The notes under the pieces were generated by a model. That model was not told where the DNA came from. It ran no database searches and was given only the letters and a program-made list of their open reading frames with translations. A stretch of DNA of 64,000 bases from Streptomyces sp. NRRL WC-3626 (GTDB lineage Bacteria > Actinomycetota > Actinomycetes > Streptomycetales > Streptomycetaceae): positions 1-64,000 of the forward strand of contig NZ_JOCA01000018.1 in the NCBI RefSeq assembly GCF_000718785.1. Reading direction: 5' to 3'. Below are positions 1 through 8,323 of this stretch, one piece after another. Numbering within the stretch: position 1 is the stretch's first letter; each line of letters opens with the position of its first letter. A program made the translations under genes and the position numbers.

Positions 1-300
1 GTTGAGTTCTCAAGGAACGGACGCTTCCTTTGTACTCACCCTCTCGGGCTTTCCTCCGGGCGCTTCCCTTCGGTCTTGCGTTTCCGACTCTATCAGATCC
101 TTTCGGGCCTGATTCCCAGTCGGTGGGTTCTGCCGTCGAGCCGTCCGCTTTCGCTTGTCGGCCTTTCGACATTCACTACGTTAACCGATTCCCCCGCTCG
201 ATTCATAATCGGGCTTCGCGGTTCAGAATTCAGGCATGCGGACATGACGAATTCGACCCCGCTGAGGGGTGGATCGTAGGTAGTGGGTGGCCGCTCCCGG
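1..300 (-). promoter_or_regulatory. rRNA operon leader/promoter region (16S lies outside the window to the left)
   Basis: Read on the minus strand, this stretch ends at position 1 with CCTTGAGAACTCAAC, the boxA-like element I know from actinobacterial rRNA leaders just before 16S. The purine-rich segment before it (minus strand, 86 down to 15) matches the Streptomyces rrn leader as I remember it. A -10-like TAGAGT lies at 92-87, just after an imperfect hairpin at 92-113. No protein-coding signal is convincing here. The rRNA genes themselves are not in the window. The upstream limit, near 300, is a guess. Confidence 0.72.
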
Positions 301-365
301 CTGCAGGCGATCGCCGTACCCGGGTCAAGCGGCTCGGGCCACATTACGCATGTTCCAGGAACGAG

Positions 366-1007
366 TCAACTTCGGCGGCGCCGTGGCGCGTGGGCCCGGT
401 ACGGGCTCACCGTCGGGTCGTCGGTGACCCAGTAGCGCCAGGGGTGGACGGCTCCCTCTCCGGAGACTCCGGTGCGTGGGCCGCTGCTCACCTGGCCGGA
501 GGGCACCGAGGTGCCGGTGAGGACCCGTAGCGGGGTGTCGGTGGTCGCGCAGGCGTCCGTGCCGTTGAACTCGCGGTCGACGCCGAGTGCCGTGGCCAGA
601 CGGGCCGGCCCCTTGGCGAGCTCCTTGTCGTTGCGGGCCGAGAGCCGGCGGGTGCGGGCCAGTTCGGCGCCCTCGGTGATCTCGCCGGCCCGGAGCAGTA
701 CACCGCTCGCCCTGCCTTCGGGGCCGCAGACGAGGTTCATGCAGAACCACATGCCATAGGTGAAGTAGACGTACACGTGTCCGGGCTCACCGAACATCAC
801 CTCATTGCGGGCGGTACGACCGCGATAGGCGTGGGAGCCGGGGTCGTTCGCGCCGTCGTACGCCTCCACCTCGGTCAGGCGGAGGGCGATCGGACCGTCC
901 GGGGTGTCGCGGACCACGATCCGGCCGAGGAGGTCGGGGGCGACCTCGAGGACGGGGCGGTCGAAGAACTTCCTCGGCAGGGGCGTACGGTCGGGGGTCG
1001 CGATCAT
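366..1007 (-). CDS. mpg: DNA-3-methyladenine glycosylase (AAG/MPG family)
   Basis: This is a base-excision repair glycosylase of the alkyladenine (AAG/MPG) family, which flips and removes alkylated purines such as 3-methyladenine. The 213-residue product has the family landmarks: an N-terminal LARDLLG-like stretch ([10 protein letters not shown]), the catalytic LTEVEAYDG segment, the [15 protein letters not shown] core ([15 protein letters not shown]) and [12 protein letters not shown] place the start at the ATG at 1007 because family members are about 190-210 residues. The frame is open a further 29 codons upstream but that sequence is low-complexity. It is monocistronic and faces the rRNA operon. 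Confidence 0.9.
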   Translation of the reverse strand: MIATPDRTPLPRKFFDRPVLEVAPDLLGRIVVRDTPDGPIALRLTEVEAYDGANDPGSHAYRGRTARNEVMFGEPGHVYVYFTYGMWFCMNLVCGPEGRASGVLLRAGEITEGAELARTRRLSARNDKELAKGPARLATALGVDREFNGTDACATTDTPLRVLTGTSVPSGQVSSGPRTGVSGEGAVHPWRYWVTDDPTVSPYRAHAPRRRRS

Positions 1008-1208
1008 GCCGTCCGAGGGTACTGGAGACGGTCGGTGCCACGGGGTGGTCAGCGGGCTCCGTGGTTGCCAGGGTGTGGACGCGGAACCGGCCACGGCCGG
1101 ATCGCGTTGTTAGGGATCAGCGTCCATACGGACGACTCGGGATGGACGACTCGACGCAGGACGACGGATCAGGTGTGGCCCACGGGGGTCCCCTGGAGAG
1201 GGAGAGAC

Positions 1209-1991
1209 ATGGCGTTCAAGAAGCTGCTGGCGAGTCTGGGTGCCGGCGGGGCCTCGGTGGAGACGGTGCTGCACGAGGTCAACGTCGTTCCGGGCGGTGT
1301 CGTCCAGGGCGAGGTGCGGATCCAGGGCGGGTCGGTGAACCAGCAGATCGAGGGACTCTCGGTCGGGCTGCAGGCCAAGGTCGAGGTGGAGAGCGGCGAC
1401 CAGGAGTACAAGCAGGACATCGAGTTCACGAAGTCGAGCCTGGGCGGCGCCTTCGAACTGCAGGCCGGCGCGGTGCACGCGGTGCCGTTCGGGCTGGAGA
1501 TCCCGTGGGAGACGCCGATCACGATGATCGACGGGCAGGCGCTGCGCGGGATGAACATCGGGGTCAGCACCGAGCTGGCGATCGCGCGTGCGGTGGACTC
1601 CAGTGACCTGGACCCGGTCAACGTGCACCCGCTGCCGGCGCAGAAGGCGATCCTGGACGCGTTCATCCAGCTGGGCTTCCGCTTCAAGAACGCGGACATG
1701 GAGCGCGGTCACATCCGGGGCACGCGGCAGAAGCTGCCCTTCTACCAGGAGATCGAGTTCTTCCCGCCGCAGCAGTACCGCGGGCTGAACCAGGTCGAGC
1801 TGAGCTTCGTGGCCGACGAGCAGGCCATGGACGTCATCCTGGAGATGGACAAGAAGCCGGGTCTGTTCAGTGAGGGCAGCGACACCTTCCGCTCCTTCAA
1901 GGTGGGGCTGCACGACTACCAGGGCACCGACTGGACGGCGTATCTCAACCAGTGGCTGTCGGAGGTCGGCAGCAAGCGCAACTGGTTCTAG
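1209..1991 (+). CDS. spo0M: Spo0M-family sporulation control protein
   Basis: A 260-residue cytoplasmic protein of the Spo0M (arrestin-like beta sandwich) family, which in Bacillus affects sporulation and cell division; the Streptomyces role is not established here. The N-terminus ([20 protein letters not shown], then [11 protein letters not shown]) and the later [12 protein letters not shown] and [18 protein letters not shown] segments are typical of the family. The ATG at 1209 follows a strong purine-rich ribosome site (GGAGAGGGAGAG) at about 1194-1206. The reading frame is open far upstream, but that part overlaps the promoter of the divergent glycosylase gene and is not coding. It precedes a PEBP gene by 41 bp, possibly in one transcript. 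Confidence 0.9.
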   Translation: MAFKKLLASLGAGGASVETVLHEVNVVPGGVVQGEVRIQGGSVNQQIEGLSVGLQAKVEVESGDQEYKQDIEFTKSSLGGAFELQAGAVHAVPFGLEIPWETPITMIDGQALRGMNIGVSTELAIARAVDSSDLDPVNVHPLPAQKAILDAFIQLGFRFKNADMERGHIRGTRQKLPFYQEIEFFPPQQYRGLNQVELSFVADEQAMDVILEMDKKPGLFSEGSDTFRSFKVGLHDYQGTDWTAYLNQWLSEVGSKRNWF

Positions 1992-2032
1992 GCTCGGTTC
2001 CCACTGAACGCGATCGATCAGGAGGTACCGAG

Positions 2033-2572
2033 GTGACCGAGCTCAAGCGGCGGCCGCTCCCCCACGACTTCCATCCGCCCGTGCCGTCGTTCACGGTGTC
2101 GAGCGAGGATGTGCAGGACGGGGCGGCGCTCAAGGACGCTCAGGTCCACGCGGCCGGCAACACCTCTCCGCAGCTGCGGTGGGAGGGTTTCCCGGCGGAG
2201 ACCAAGAGCTTCGCCGTGACCTGCTACGACCCCGACGCTCCCACAGGCAGCGGGTTCTGGCACTGGGTGGTGTTCGACATCCCGGCCTCGGTGACCGAGC
2301 TGCCGGTCGGCGCGGGCGGCGGCACGTTCGAGGGTCTCCCCCAGGGCGCCGTCCACGCGCGCAACGACTACGGCAGCAGGGACTTCGGCGGCGCCGCGCC
2401 GCCGCCCGGCGACGGGCCGCACCGGTATGTGTTCACGGTGTACGCCGTGGACCAGGAGAAGCTCGGTCCGGACGCGGACGCGTCCCCTGCCGTAGTGGGC
2501 TTCAACCTGCGGTTCCACACCCTGGCTCGCGCCCAGCTGATCGGTGAGTACGAGGTGCCCGGGGAGTCCTGA
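2033..2572 (+). CDS. YbhB/YbcL-family (PEBP-like) protein
   Basis: A 179-residue phosphatidylethanolamine-binding-protein family member, the bacterial Raf-kinase-inhibitor-like type. Family marks are visible in order: [39 protein letters not shown], and the [13 protein letters not shown] ligand-pocket segment. The biochemical role of bacterial PEBPs is unclear. I chose the GTG at 2033 because GGAGG lies 7 nt upstream (2021-2025) and the family begins just before the [10 protein letters not shown] strand. It is followed by a canonical intrinsic terminator, so it ends the transcript that may begin with spo0M. Confidence 0.9.
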   Translation: MTELKRRPLPHDFHPPVPSFTVSSEDVQDGAALKDAQVHAAGNTSPQLRWEGFPAETKSFAVTCYDPDAPTGSGFWHWVVFDIPASVTELPVGAGGGTFEGLPQGAVHARNDYGSRDFGGAAPPPGDGPHRYVFTVYAVDQEKLGPDADASPAVVGFNLRFHTLARAQLIGEYEVPGES

Positions 2573-2611
2573 GAGGGTCCGAGCGCTCCCCCGGGCGTTC
2601 ATGGAACGTTT

Positions 2612-2653
2612 GCCCGCCCCTGGTCTTGGAATTGATCAGGGGCGGGCATTTTT
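2612..2653 (+). terminator. Rho-independent terminator after the PEBP gene
   Basis: Perfect 11-bp stem (GCCCGCCCCTG at 2612-2622 with CAGGGGCGGGC at 2637-2647), 14-nt loop, followed by ATTTTTG. One of the few hairpins here with a proper U-tract. Confidence 0.85.
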
Positions 2654-2782
2654 GTTGCCGGGGGTTGCGGGGTCATCTCCCGTGGAAGCAGCAGATATTG
2701 CGTTGTCCATCCCGGCGTGCCCGGCCAGAGTTGATCCCAGCCCGCCGAGGGGTGGGCCGGTGCACACGGGAGGTGGGCTGGT

Positions 2783-3289
2783 ATGCGGGACACGCTGGTA
2801 CTCAACGCGAGCTTCGAGCCGTTGTCGACGGTGACGTTGAACCGAGCCGTCGTTCTGGTGCTTCAGGACAAGGCCGTCGTCGAGCAGGCCCACCCCGAAC
2901 TGCGGATGCGTGGGGCCGCGGTCGACATACCGGCGCCCCGGGTGATCAGGCTCTGCCACTACGTGAGGGTGCCGTTCCGAAGACAAGCGCCGTGGTCGCG
3001 GCGGGGTGTGCTGGTGCGGGACCGGCACCGGTGCGCGTACTGCGGCCGGCGGGCGACGACCGTGGACCACGTGGTGCCGCGGTCGCACGGTGGACAGGAC
3101 ACGTGGCTGAACACGGTGGCCTCGTGCGCGGAGGACAATCACCGGAAGGCGAATCGGACGCCTGAGCAGGCGGATATGCCGCTGTTGCGGCGGCCGTTCG
3201 AGCCTACGCCGGCTGATGCGATGCTTTTGGCGTTGGGGGCGGAGGATTTCGAGGCGTTGCCCGAGTGGTTGACGCTGGATGCGGCGTGA
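2783..3289 (+). CDS. HNH endonuclease family protein
   Basis: A 168-residue HNH nuclease of the actinobacterial single-domain type. The C-terminal half holds CAYCGRRATTVDHVVPRSHGG with a CxxC zinc pair, the catalytic DHV His, and CAEDNHRKANRTP completing the beta-beta-alpha metal fold. The N-terminal half (DTLVLNASFEPLSTVTLNRA) is the usual conserved leader of this family. The ATG at 2783 has GGGAGGTGGG about 6 nt upstream. Its substrate is unknown. These proteins are widespread chromosomal genes and nothing links it to restriction or a mobile element here. Confidence 0.88.
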   Translation: MRDTLVLNASFEPLSTVTLNRAVVLVLQDKAVVEQAHPELRMRGAAVDIPAPRVIRLCHYVRVPFRRQAPWSRRGVLVRDRHRCAYCGRRATTVDHVVPRSHGGQDTWLNTVASCAEDNHRKANRTPEQADMPLLRRPFEPTPADAMLLALGAEDFEALPEWLTLDAA

Positions 3290-3324
3290 CGGCCTCGCCG
3301 TAGGGGTGGGGGCACCGCCCGGCT

Positions 3325-3370
3325 GCGGGTTGTCTGTGCCTGGTCGCGCAGTTCCCCGCGCCCCTGGGGG
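3325..3370. repeat. Dispersed Streptomyces intergenic repeat
   Basis: The segment centred on GTCGCGCAGTTCCCCGCGCC (3343-3362) is one I recognise from memory as recurring at many intergenic sites in Streptomyces genomes. It contains short complementary GC blocks (GCGGG, CCCGC, CCCCTGGGGG) and lies just after the HNH stop. Its function is unknown. Confidence 0.6.
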
Positions 3371-3397
3371 ATGCGGGGAGCCTCTGCTGACAGGTGA

Positions 3398-3429
3398 CCC
3401 GCACCCCCGTGCTCGTGGAGGGGTGCGGG
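3398..3429. terminator. Bidirectional hairpin between convergent genes
   Basis: Stem of CCCGCACCCC (3398-3407) with GGGGTGCGGG (3420-3429), 12-nt loop, between the HNH gene (+) and the SPFH gene (-). No U-tract, as is common in Streptomyces. Confidence 0.7.
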
Positions 3430-3452
3430 CCATCCCGTGCTTTCAGGTTCCG

Positions 3453-4397
3453 TCAGTCGATCGAGGGCTTTTCCCGGCGTTCCTGGGCGGGGACGTTGGC
3501 GGTCGGGGTGTTTCCGCCGGCCATGGCTCCGAAGTTGCCCATGGCTCCGGAGAGGCCCTTGAGGGCGTCGCCGATCTCGCTGGGGACGATCCAGAGCTTG
3601 TTGGCGTCGCCCTCGGCGATCTTCGGGAGCATCTGGAGGTACTGGTAGGAGAGGAGCTTCTGGTCCGGGTCTCCGGCGTGGATGGCCTCGAAGACCGTAC
3701 GGACCGCCTGGGCCTCGCCCTCGGCGCGCAGGGCCGCCGCCTTGGCCTCACCCTCGGCGCGCAGGATCTGGGACTGCTTCTCGCCCTCGGCGCGCAGGAT
3801 CTCGGACTGCCGGACACCTTCGGCCTGGAGGATCGCGGCGCGCTTGTCGCGGTCGGCGCGCATCTGCTTTTCCATCGAGTCCTGGATGGAGGTGGGCGGT
3901 TCGATGGCCTTGAGTTCGACGCGGTTGACGCGGATGCCCCACTTGCCGGTGGCCTCGTCGAGGACTCCGCGCAGGGCCGCGTTGATCTCCTCGCGGGAGG
4001 TGAGGGTGCGCTCCAGGTCCATGCCGCCGATGATGTTGCGCAGCGTGGTGACGGTGAGCTGCTCGATGGCCTGGATGTAGCTGGCGACCTCGTAGGTGGC
4101 GGCGCGGGCGTCGGTCACCTGGTAGTAGATGACGGTGTCGATGTTGACGACCAGGTTGTCCTGGGTGATCACCGGCTGCGGCGGGAACGGTACGACCTGT
4201 TCGCGCAGGTCGATGCGGTTGCGGATGGTGTCGATGAACGGGACGACGATGTTGAGGCCCGCGTTGAGTGTCCGTGTGTAGCGGCCGAAGCGCTCGACGA
4301 TGGCGGCGCTTGCCTGTGGGATGACTTGGATCGTCTTGATCAGGGCGATGAAGACCAACACCACCAGGATGATCAGGACGATGATGATCGGTTCCAT
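3453..4397 (-). CDS. SPFH/Band 7 (stomatin/QmcA-like) membrane protein
   Basis: A 314-residue stomatin/prohibitin-type protein that oligomerises on the membrane and is thought to organise membrane microdomains. Residues about 2-25 form one transmembrane segment (IIIVLIILVVLVFIALI). The SPFH domain follows (QASAAIVERFGRYTRTLNAG, then FIDTIRNRIDLREQVV), then a long Ala/Glu helical region with the repeats LRAEGEKQSQ and LRAEGEAKAA typical of the coiled-coil tail. The GTMLER-like QEIxx signature appears as LERTLTSREEIN. The NfeD gene lies 148 bp upstream on the same strand, the usual partner arrangement. Confidence 0.93.
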   Translation of the reverse strand: MEPIIIVLIILVVLVFIALIKTIQVIPQASAAIVERFGRYTRTLNAGLNIVVPFIDTIRNRIDLREQVVPFPPQPVITQDNLVVNIDTVIYYQVTDARAATYEVASYIQAIEQLTVTTLRNIIGGMDLERTLTSREEINAALRGVLDEATGKWGIRVNRVELKAIEPPTSIQDSMEKQMRADRDKRAAILQAEGVRQSEILRAEGEKQSQILRAEGEAKAAALRAEGEAQAVRTVFEAIHAGDPDQKLLSYQYLQMLPKIAEGDANKLWIVPSEIGDALKGLSGAMGNFGAMAGGNTPTANVPAQERREKPSID

Positions 4398-4505
4398 CGT
4401 CGGTTCCCCGAACCCTTCTTAGCCTCGGCGCCTGCGGCAGATCGTGTGCCTGTGGAAGATCTCGCGGTTGAAGATCTTGCTGGTCGAGTCTGTCAGACCA
4501 TCGGT

Positions 4506-4534
4506 ACAACTGGGAGGTTGTTCGCCCCAGTTGT
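4506..4534 (-). terminator. Hairpin between nfeD and the SPFH gene
   Basis: Nine-bp perfect stem (ACAACTGGG 4506-4514 with CCCAGTTGT 4526-4534) just downstream of the nfeD stop. It may attenuate read-through into the SPFH gene or stabilise the 3' end. There is no U-tract. Confidence 0.5.
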
Positions 4535-4545
4535 GTCGTGCCGGA

Positions 4546-4977
4546 TCACATGACGATCGCCGTGGCCCCCTCGATGTCCACGACGTCCACTTCCTGGCCT
4601 GCTTCATAGGCGTTGCCCGCGTCGAGGGCGCGTGCCGACCAGACCTCGCCGGCCAGCTTGATCCGGCCGCCGGAGCCGTCGACGCGCTCCAGGACGACGG
4701 CCTGTTTTCCTTTCAGGGCGTCCACTCCGGTGGCGAGTTGGGGCCGCGCGGCGCGGTGTCTGTTCGCGATGGGCCGTACGACGGCGATGAGCGCGGTCGA
4801 TACGACGGCGAAGACCACGACCTGGGCGACGGCGCCGCCGCCGAAGATGCCGGAGACCACTGCCGCGGCGACGGCGCCCACCGCGAGCATGCCGAGTTCG
4901 GGCATCGCGGTGATCACGAGCCCGATGCCGAGTACCGCCGCGCCGATCAGCCACCACAGCCATGCGTCGATGTCCAC
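4546..4977 (-). CDS. NfeD-like membrane protein
   Basis: A 143-residue short NfeD-family protein. The first roughly 75 residues contain hydrophobic helices (LWWLIGAAVLGIGLVI, MLAVGAVAAAVVSGIF, VVVFAVVSTALIAVV). The C-terminal roughly 65 residues form the OB-fold soluble domain (GKQAVVLERVDGSGGRIKLAGEVWSARAL) characteristic of NfeD. NfeD proteins are obligate neighbours, and presumably partners, of SPFH proteins; here the SPFH gene lies directly downstream. Confidence 0.9.
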   Translation of the reverse strand: MDIDAWLWWLIGAAVLGIGLVITAMPELGMLAVGAVAAAVVSGIFGGGAVAQVVVFAVVSTALIAVVRPIANRHRAARPQLATGVDALKGKQAVVLERVDGSGGRIKLAGEVWSARALDAGNAYEAGQEVDVVDIEGATAIVM

Positions 4978-5078
4978 CCGGCCATGGTAGGACCGCGCAC
5001 CCGGTCGCCGACAGGGCGCCGATCAGTTTCAACGCGCCTTGTGGCTCCGGGGCTTGGGTGCGGGGTGCCGGGAGGGGC

Positions 5079-5876
<798 letters not shown>

Positions 5877-6038
5877 GAGCGCGTTGTCTCCCCTTGCAGT
5901 GTGGCCGGTCTCGGCTGTCGCGTACGCCTGTGCGTCGGTCCGCCGCACCCGTGGGCGCAGCCCATCATGAAATCTACGCCACTGGTCGTCCCGGACATTC
6001 CTCCGGTCCGCTTCTTGGGGTCTGTCTAGGGTGGGGGG

Positions 6039-6827
6039 ATGCTCTCGGAACCTCGCTCTGGACGCCTCGCCGCTTGGGGAAACGCCCTTCTTGCCGGACT
6101 TGTCTCGCCGGATGACGCCGTGCTCGCGATCGTCGGGGAGGACGCGGTGCACCGGGTGGAGGGGTTGCCGGGTGAGCCGGCGCCGGTGGGGCTCACGCTG
6201 GCGCTCGGGCGGTTGCGGACGCTGGGGGTGAGCGGGCTGCGGCTGGCGCTGCCGGCGCCGGGGCATCCGCTGGGGCTGAGCGGGCCGCCGGAGTTCAACG
6301 CGCGGGCGCTGGAGGCGGAGGAGGCGGTGGTGTGTTCCGGGGCCGCGTGGGGGCTGGTGCCGGAGGTGTCCGAGGCCGGGCCCCCGGGTGATGTGCGTGT
6401 GGAGGTGGTCTGGCACTGTCTGCCGGTGCGGTCGGCGCCGCCGGCGGATGTGCCGTCGCTCGGGGAGGCCGAGCGGGAGCTGGCGGAGGCGTTGCGGGAC
6501 GCGACGGAGGTGCTGACGCGGCTGGATGTGGCCGGGTCGGGGCCGGTGGCGGAGTCGGCGATCGACGCGTATCGGGCGCGGGCGTCCGCCTCGCGGGGGC
6601 GGGGGGTGTTGGCTCCGGGGTATCCGGCTCGGGCGGTGCGGGTGCTGGAGCTGGCTCAGCGAGTGGGGGCGCTGGTGTCGCTGGCGGGGGGTGTGGGGCA
6701 CGGGGGTGCGGTGAGTGCGTCGGAGATGACCGCGCGGGCTGCGGCGTTGCGGCCGGTGGAGCGGACGGGGCGGCGGGCGCAGGTGGCCGCGTACAACTCC
6801 GTTGTGGAGGAGCGGGGGGTGGGGTGA
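6039..6827 (+). CDS. Conserved hypothetical protein
   Basis: A 262-residue protein with no domain I recognise. It is soluble and rich in Ala, Gly, Leu and Arg, with segments such as GNALLAGLVSPDDAVLAIVG and GVRVLELAQRVGALVSLAGGVGHGGAV-like glycine-rich stretches toward the end. Codon third-position GC is strongly biased, supporting coding. TAGGGT at 6027-6032 is followed by GGGGGG and the ATG, so it could be either a -10 box of a leaderless transcript or simply a ribosome site. It is divergent from the orphan ABC ATPase. A Streptomyces orthologue is likely but the function is unknown. Confidence 0.7.
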   Translation: MLSEPRSGRLAAWGNALLAGLVSPDDAVLAIVGEDAVHRVEGLPGEPAPVGLTLALGRLRTLGVSGLRLALPAPGHPLGLSGPPEFNARALEAEEAVVCSGAAWGLVPEVSEAGPPGDVRVEVVWHCLPVRSAPPADVPSLGEAERELAEALRDATEVLTRLDVAGSGPVAESAIDAYRARASASRGRGVLAPGYPARAVRVLELAQRVGALVSLAGGVGHGGAVSASEMTARAAALRPVERTGRRAQVAAYNSVVEERGVG

Positions 6828-6895
6828 GCCGGGTCTCCGGGGCGGGTGCGGGGTGTGCGGTGCCGCACCTGCGCCGCGCGGCTCGCGTGGCCGCC

Positions 6896-6943
6896 GATCC
6901 GCGGATCCGCCGATCCCTCGATCCGCCGATCCGCCAATCCGCG
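6896..6943. repeat. 8-bp tandem array (GATCCGCC)
   Basis: Six consecutive 8-bp units of the form GATCCGCC begin at 6896, 6904, 6912, 6920, 6928 and 6936, the last starting AATCC. The array directly abuts the large inverted-repeat element. A three-unit version stands in the same place at 49845-49868. Confidence 0.85.
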
Positions 6944-7210
6944 GGCAGGCGTGCCGCAGGGCGGCACGGGTGGGCGCGACGGCACCCCGTAAGCGCCGGG
7001 CCGCGCGACCTCCCCCCGCTCAGCCCTCACCCCGGGTGCCTGCCCGACGGGGGTGGGTGTGCGCTCGCCCCGCTGGAGGGGGTGCCGCTGCGCCCACCCG
7101 TGCCGCCCCAGCGGCACGACTGCCCGCAGCTACGCGGGCTACGGCGGTGCGGCTGGCCGCAGCTACGCGGCTGCAGTGGCCCGGCTGCCCGCAGCTCGGC
7201 GGGCTACGGC
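6944..7210. repeat. Long inverted-repeat element, copy A
   Basis: Arms of 30 bp at 6959-6988 and 7079-7108 are inverted complements with 28 of 30 matches and enclose about 90 bp. Beyond the right arm a short hairpin (GTGCCGC with GCGGCAC) is followed by GCCCGC-AGCTA-GCGGGC and two degenerate copies of CCGCAGCTACGCGG to about 7210. A near-identical element is at 49884-50032 and single-arm units occur elsewhere in the window. The whole gap 6828-7305 carries no supported gene. Confidence 0.85.
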
Positions 7211-7305
7211 GGCAGGGCCGGTCGCAGCTGCGCGGCAGAGCGGGCTGCGGGGGGTGCTGGTGGGCCCTGGGCGCCTGGTGGGCGGCCAGGGCTTCGCGCG
7301 GGGTG

Positions 7306-7551
7306 TCAGCGGTTGACGGCGGTGTTGCCGAAGGCCGGGTTGAGGAGGCCGATGACGTTGACGCTGTTGCCGCTGACGTTGACCGGGACGTCGACCGGGA
7401 CCTGGACGAGGTTGCCGGAGACGACGCCCGGGGAACCGACGGCCTTGCCGTGGGCGTGGCTGCCGTCGGTGGCGGAGGCCATGCCCGTACCGGCGGCGAG
7501 CAGACCGCCGGCCACCATCGTCACGGCCGCTGCCTTCTTCAGGTTCTTCAC
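7306..7551 (-). CDS. chpE: Short chaplin, ChpE type (no cysteines)
   Basis: An 81-residue secreted, surface-active chaplin that helps coat aerial hyphae. The signal peptide is residues 1-27 (KNLKKAAAVTMVAGGLLAAG, then ASA). After it comes one chaplin domain with the hallmark pattern SGNLVQVPVDVPVNVSGNSV followed by NVIGLLNPAFGNTAVN. The two cysteines of most chaplins are absent (Ser and Ala stand in their places), which fits ChpE of S. coelicolor. I chose the GTG at 7551 because AGGAGGG lies 9 nt upstream. It sits downstream of the two-component pair on the same strand, with a 130-bp gap. Confidence 0.92.
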   Translation of the reverse strand: MKNLKKAAAVTMVAGGLLAAGTGMASATDGSHAHGKAVGSPGVVSGNLVQVPVDVPVNVSGNSVNVIGLLNPAFGNTAVNR

Positions 7552-7681
7552 TTTCCGATGCCCTCCTGGTGATGACCGCGGCAGGCGCCGCGGCGTGCAC
7601 TGGAGAACGACGGGTGCCGACGAGGGATACGGCCACCTGGGGGACATTCCCCCTACGGTATGAATCTCAGATCGGACGGAC

Positions 7682-8323
7682 TCAGCCGGTCAGACCGTGC
7701 CGTACGGCCCACAGCGCGGCCTGGGTACGGTCCGCCAGGTCGAGTTTCATCAGGATGTTCGACACGTGCGTCTTCACCGTCTTCTCCGAGAGCACCAGGG
7801 CGCGCGCGATCTCCCGGTTGGCGCGCCCGTCGGCTATCAGCCCGAGCACTTCGCGCTCCCGGTCGGTGAGGGACCCGGCGCGTCCCGTGCCCGTGCCGGT
7901 CTCCTCCTGGGAGAGCAGCGCACCGGCCACCTCCGCCTGCAGCAGCACGTGCCCCGCGTGCACGGAGCGGATGGCTCCGGCGAGCGCGTCGGGGTCGACG
8001 TCCTTGTACACATAGCCGGCGGCCCCCGCGCGCAGGGCGGGGACGACGGTGCGCTGCTCGGTGAAGCTGGTGACGATGAGCACACGCGCGGGGTGGTCCA
8101 GTTCGCGGAGCCGGCGCAGCGCGTCCACGCCGTCCATGCCGGGCATCTTGACGTCCATGAGGATGACGTCGGGCCCCAGTTCCCCCGCCAGGGCGACTCC
8201 CTCGGCGCCGTCCGCGGCCTCGCCGACGACCTCGATGTCGTCCTGCACCTCGAGGAAGGTGCGCAGTCCCCGGCGTACCACCTGGTGATCGTCGACCAGC
8301 AGCACCTTGATTGCGTCAGCCAC
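7682..8323 (-). CDS. NarL/FixJ-family response regulator
   Basis: A 213-residue response regulator. The receiver domain has the acidic pair DD at 11-12, phosphoacceptor Asp57 (VILMDVKMP) and Lys in the TSFTEQ region. The LuxR-type HTH occupies roughly residues 150-210 (LTDREREVLGLIADGRANRE and KTVKTHVSNILMKLDL). The start overlaps the end of the sensor kinase gene by 8 bp, so the two are co-translated. Target genes are not shown by sequence, but the divergent SDR promoter and the adjacent chpE are natural candidates. Confidence 0.93.
   Translation of the reverse strand: MADAIKVLLVDDHQVVRRGLRTFLEVQDDIEVVGEAADGAEGVALAGELGPDVILMDVKMPGMDGVDALRRLRELDHPARVLIVTSFTEQRTVVPALRAGAAGYVYKDVDPDALAGAIRSVHAGHVLLQAEVAGALLSQEETGTGTGRAGSLTDREREVLGLIADGRANREIARALVLSEKTVKTHVSNILMKLDLADRTQAALWAVRHGLTG

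Noticed and set aside
2783..3289. HNH nuclease as a defence or restriction gene
   Set aside because: Stand-alone actinobacterial type between housekeeping genes; no methylase or mobile context.
6828..7305. Protein-coding genes in the repeat region on either strand
   Set aside because: Open frames exist but their translations are repeats of Arg, Ala, Pro and Gly that follow the inverted-repeat sequence.
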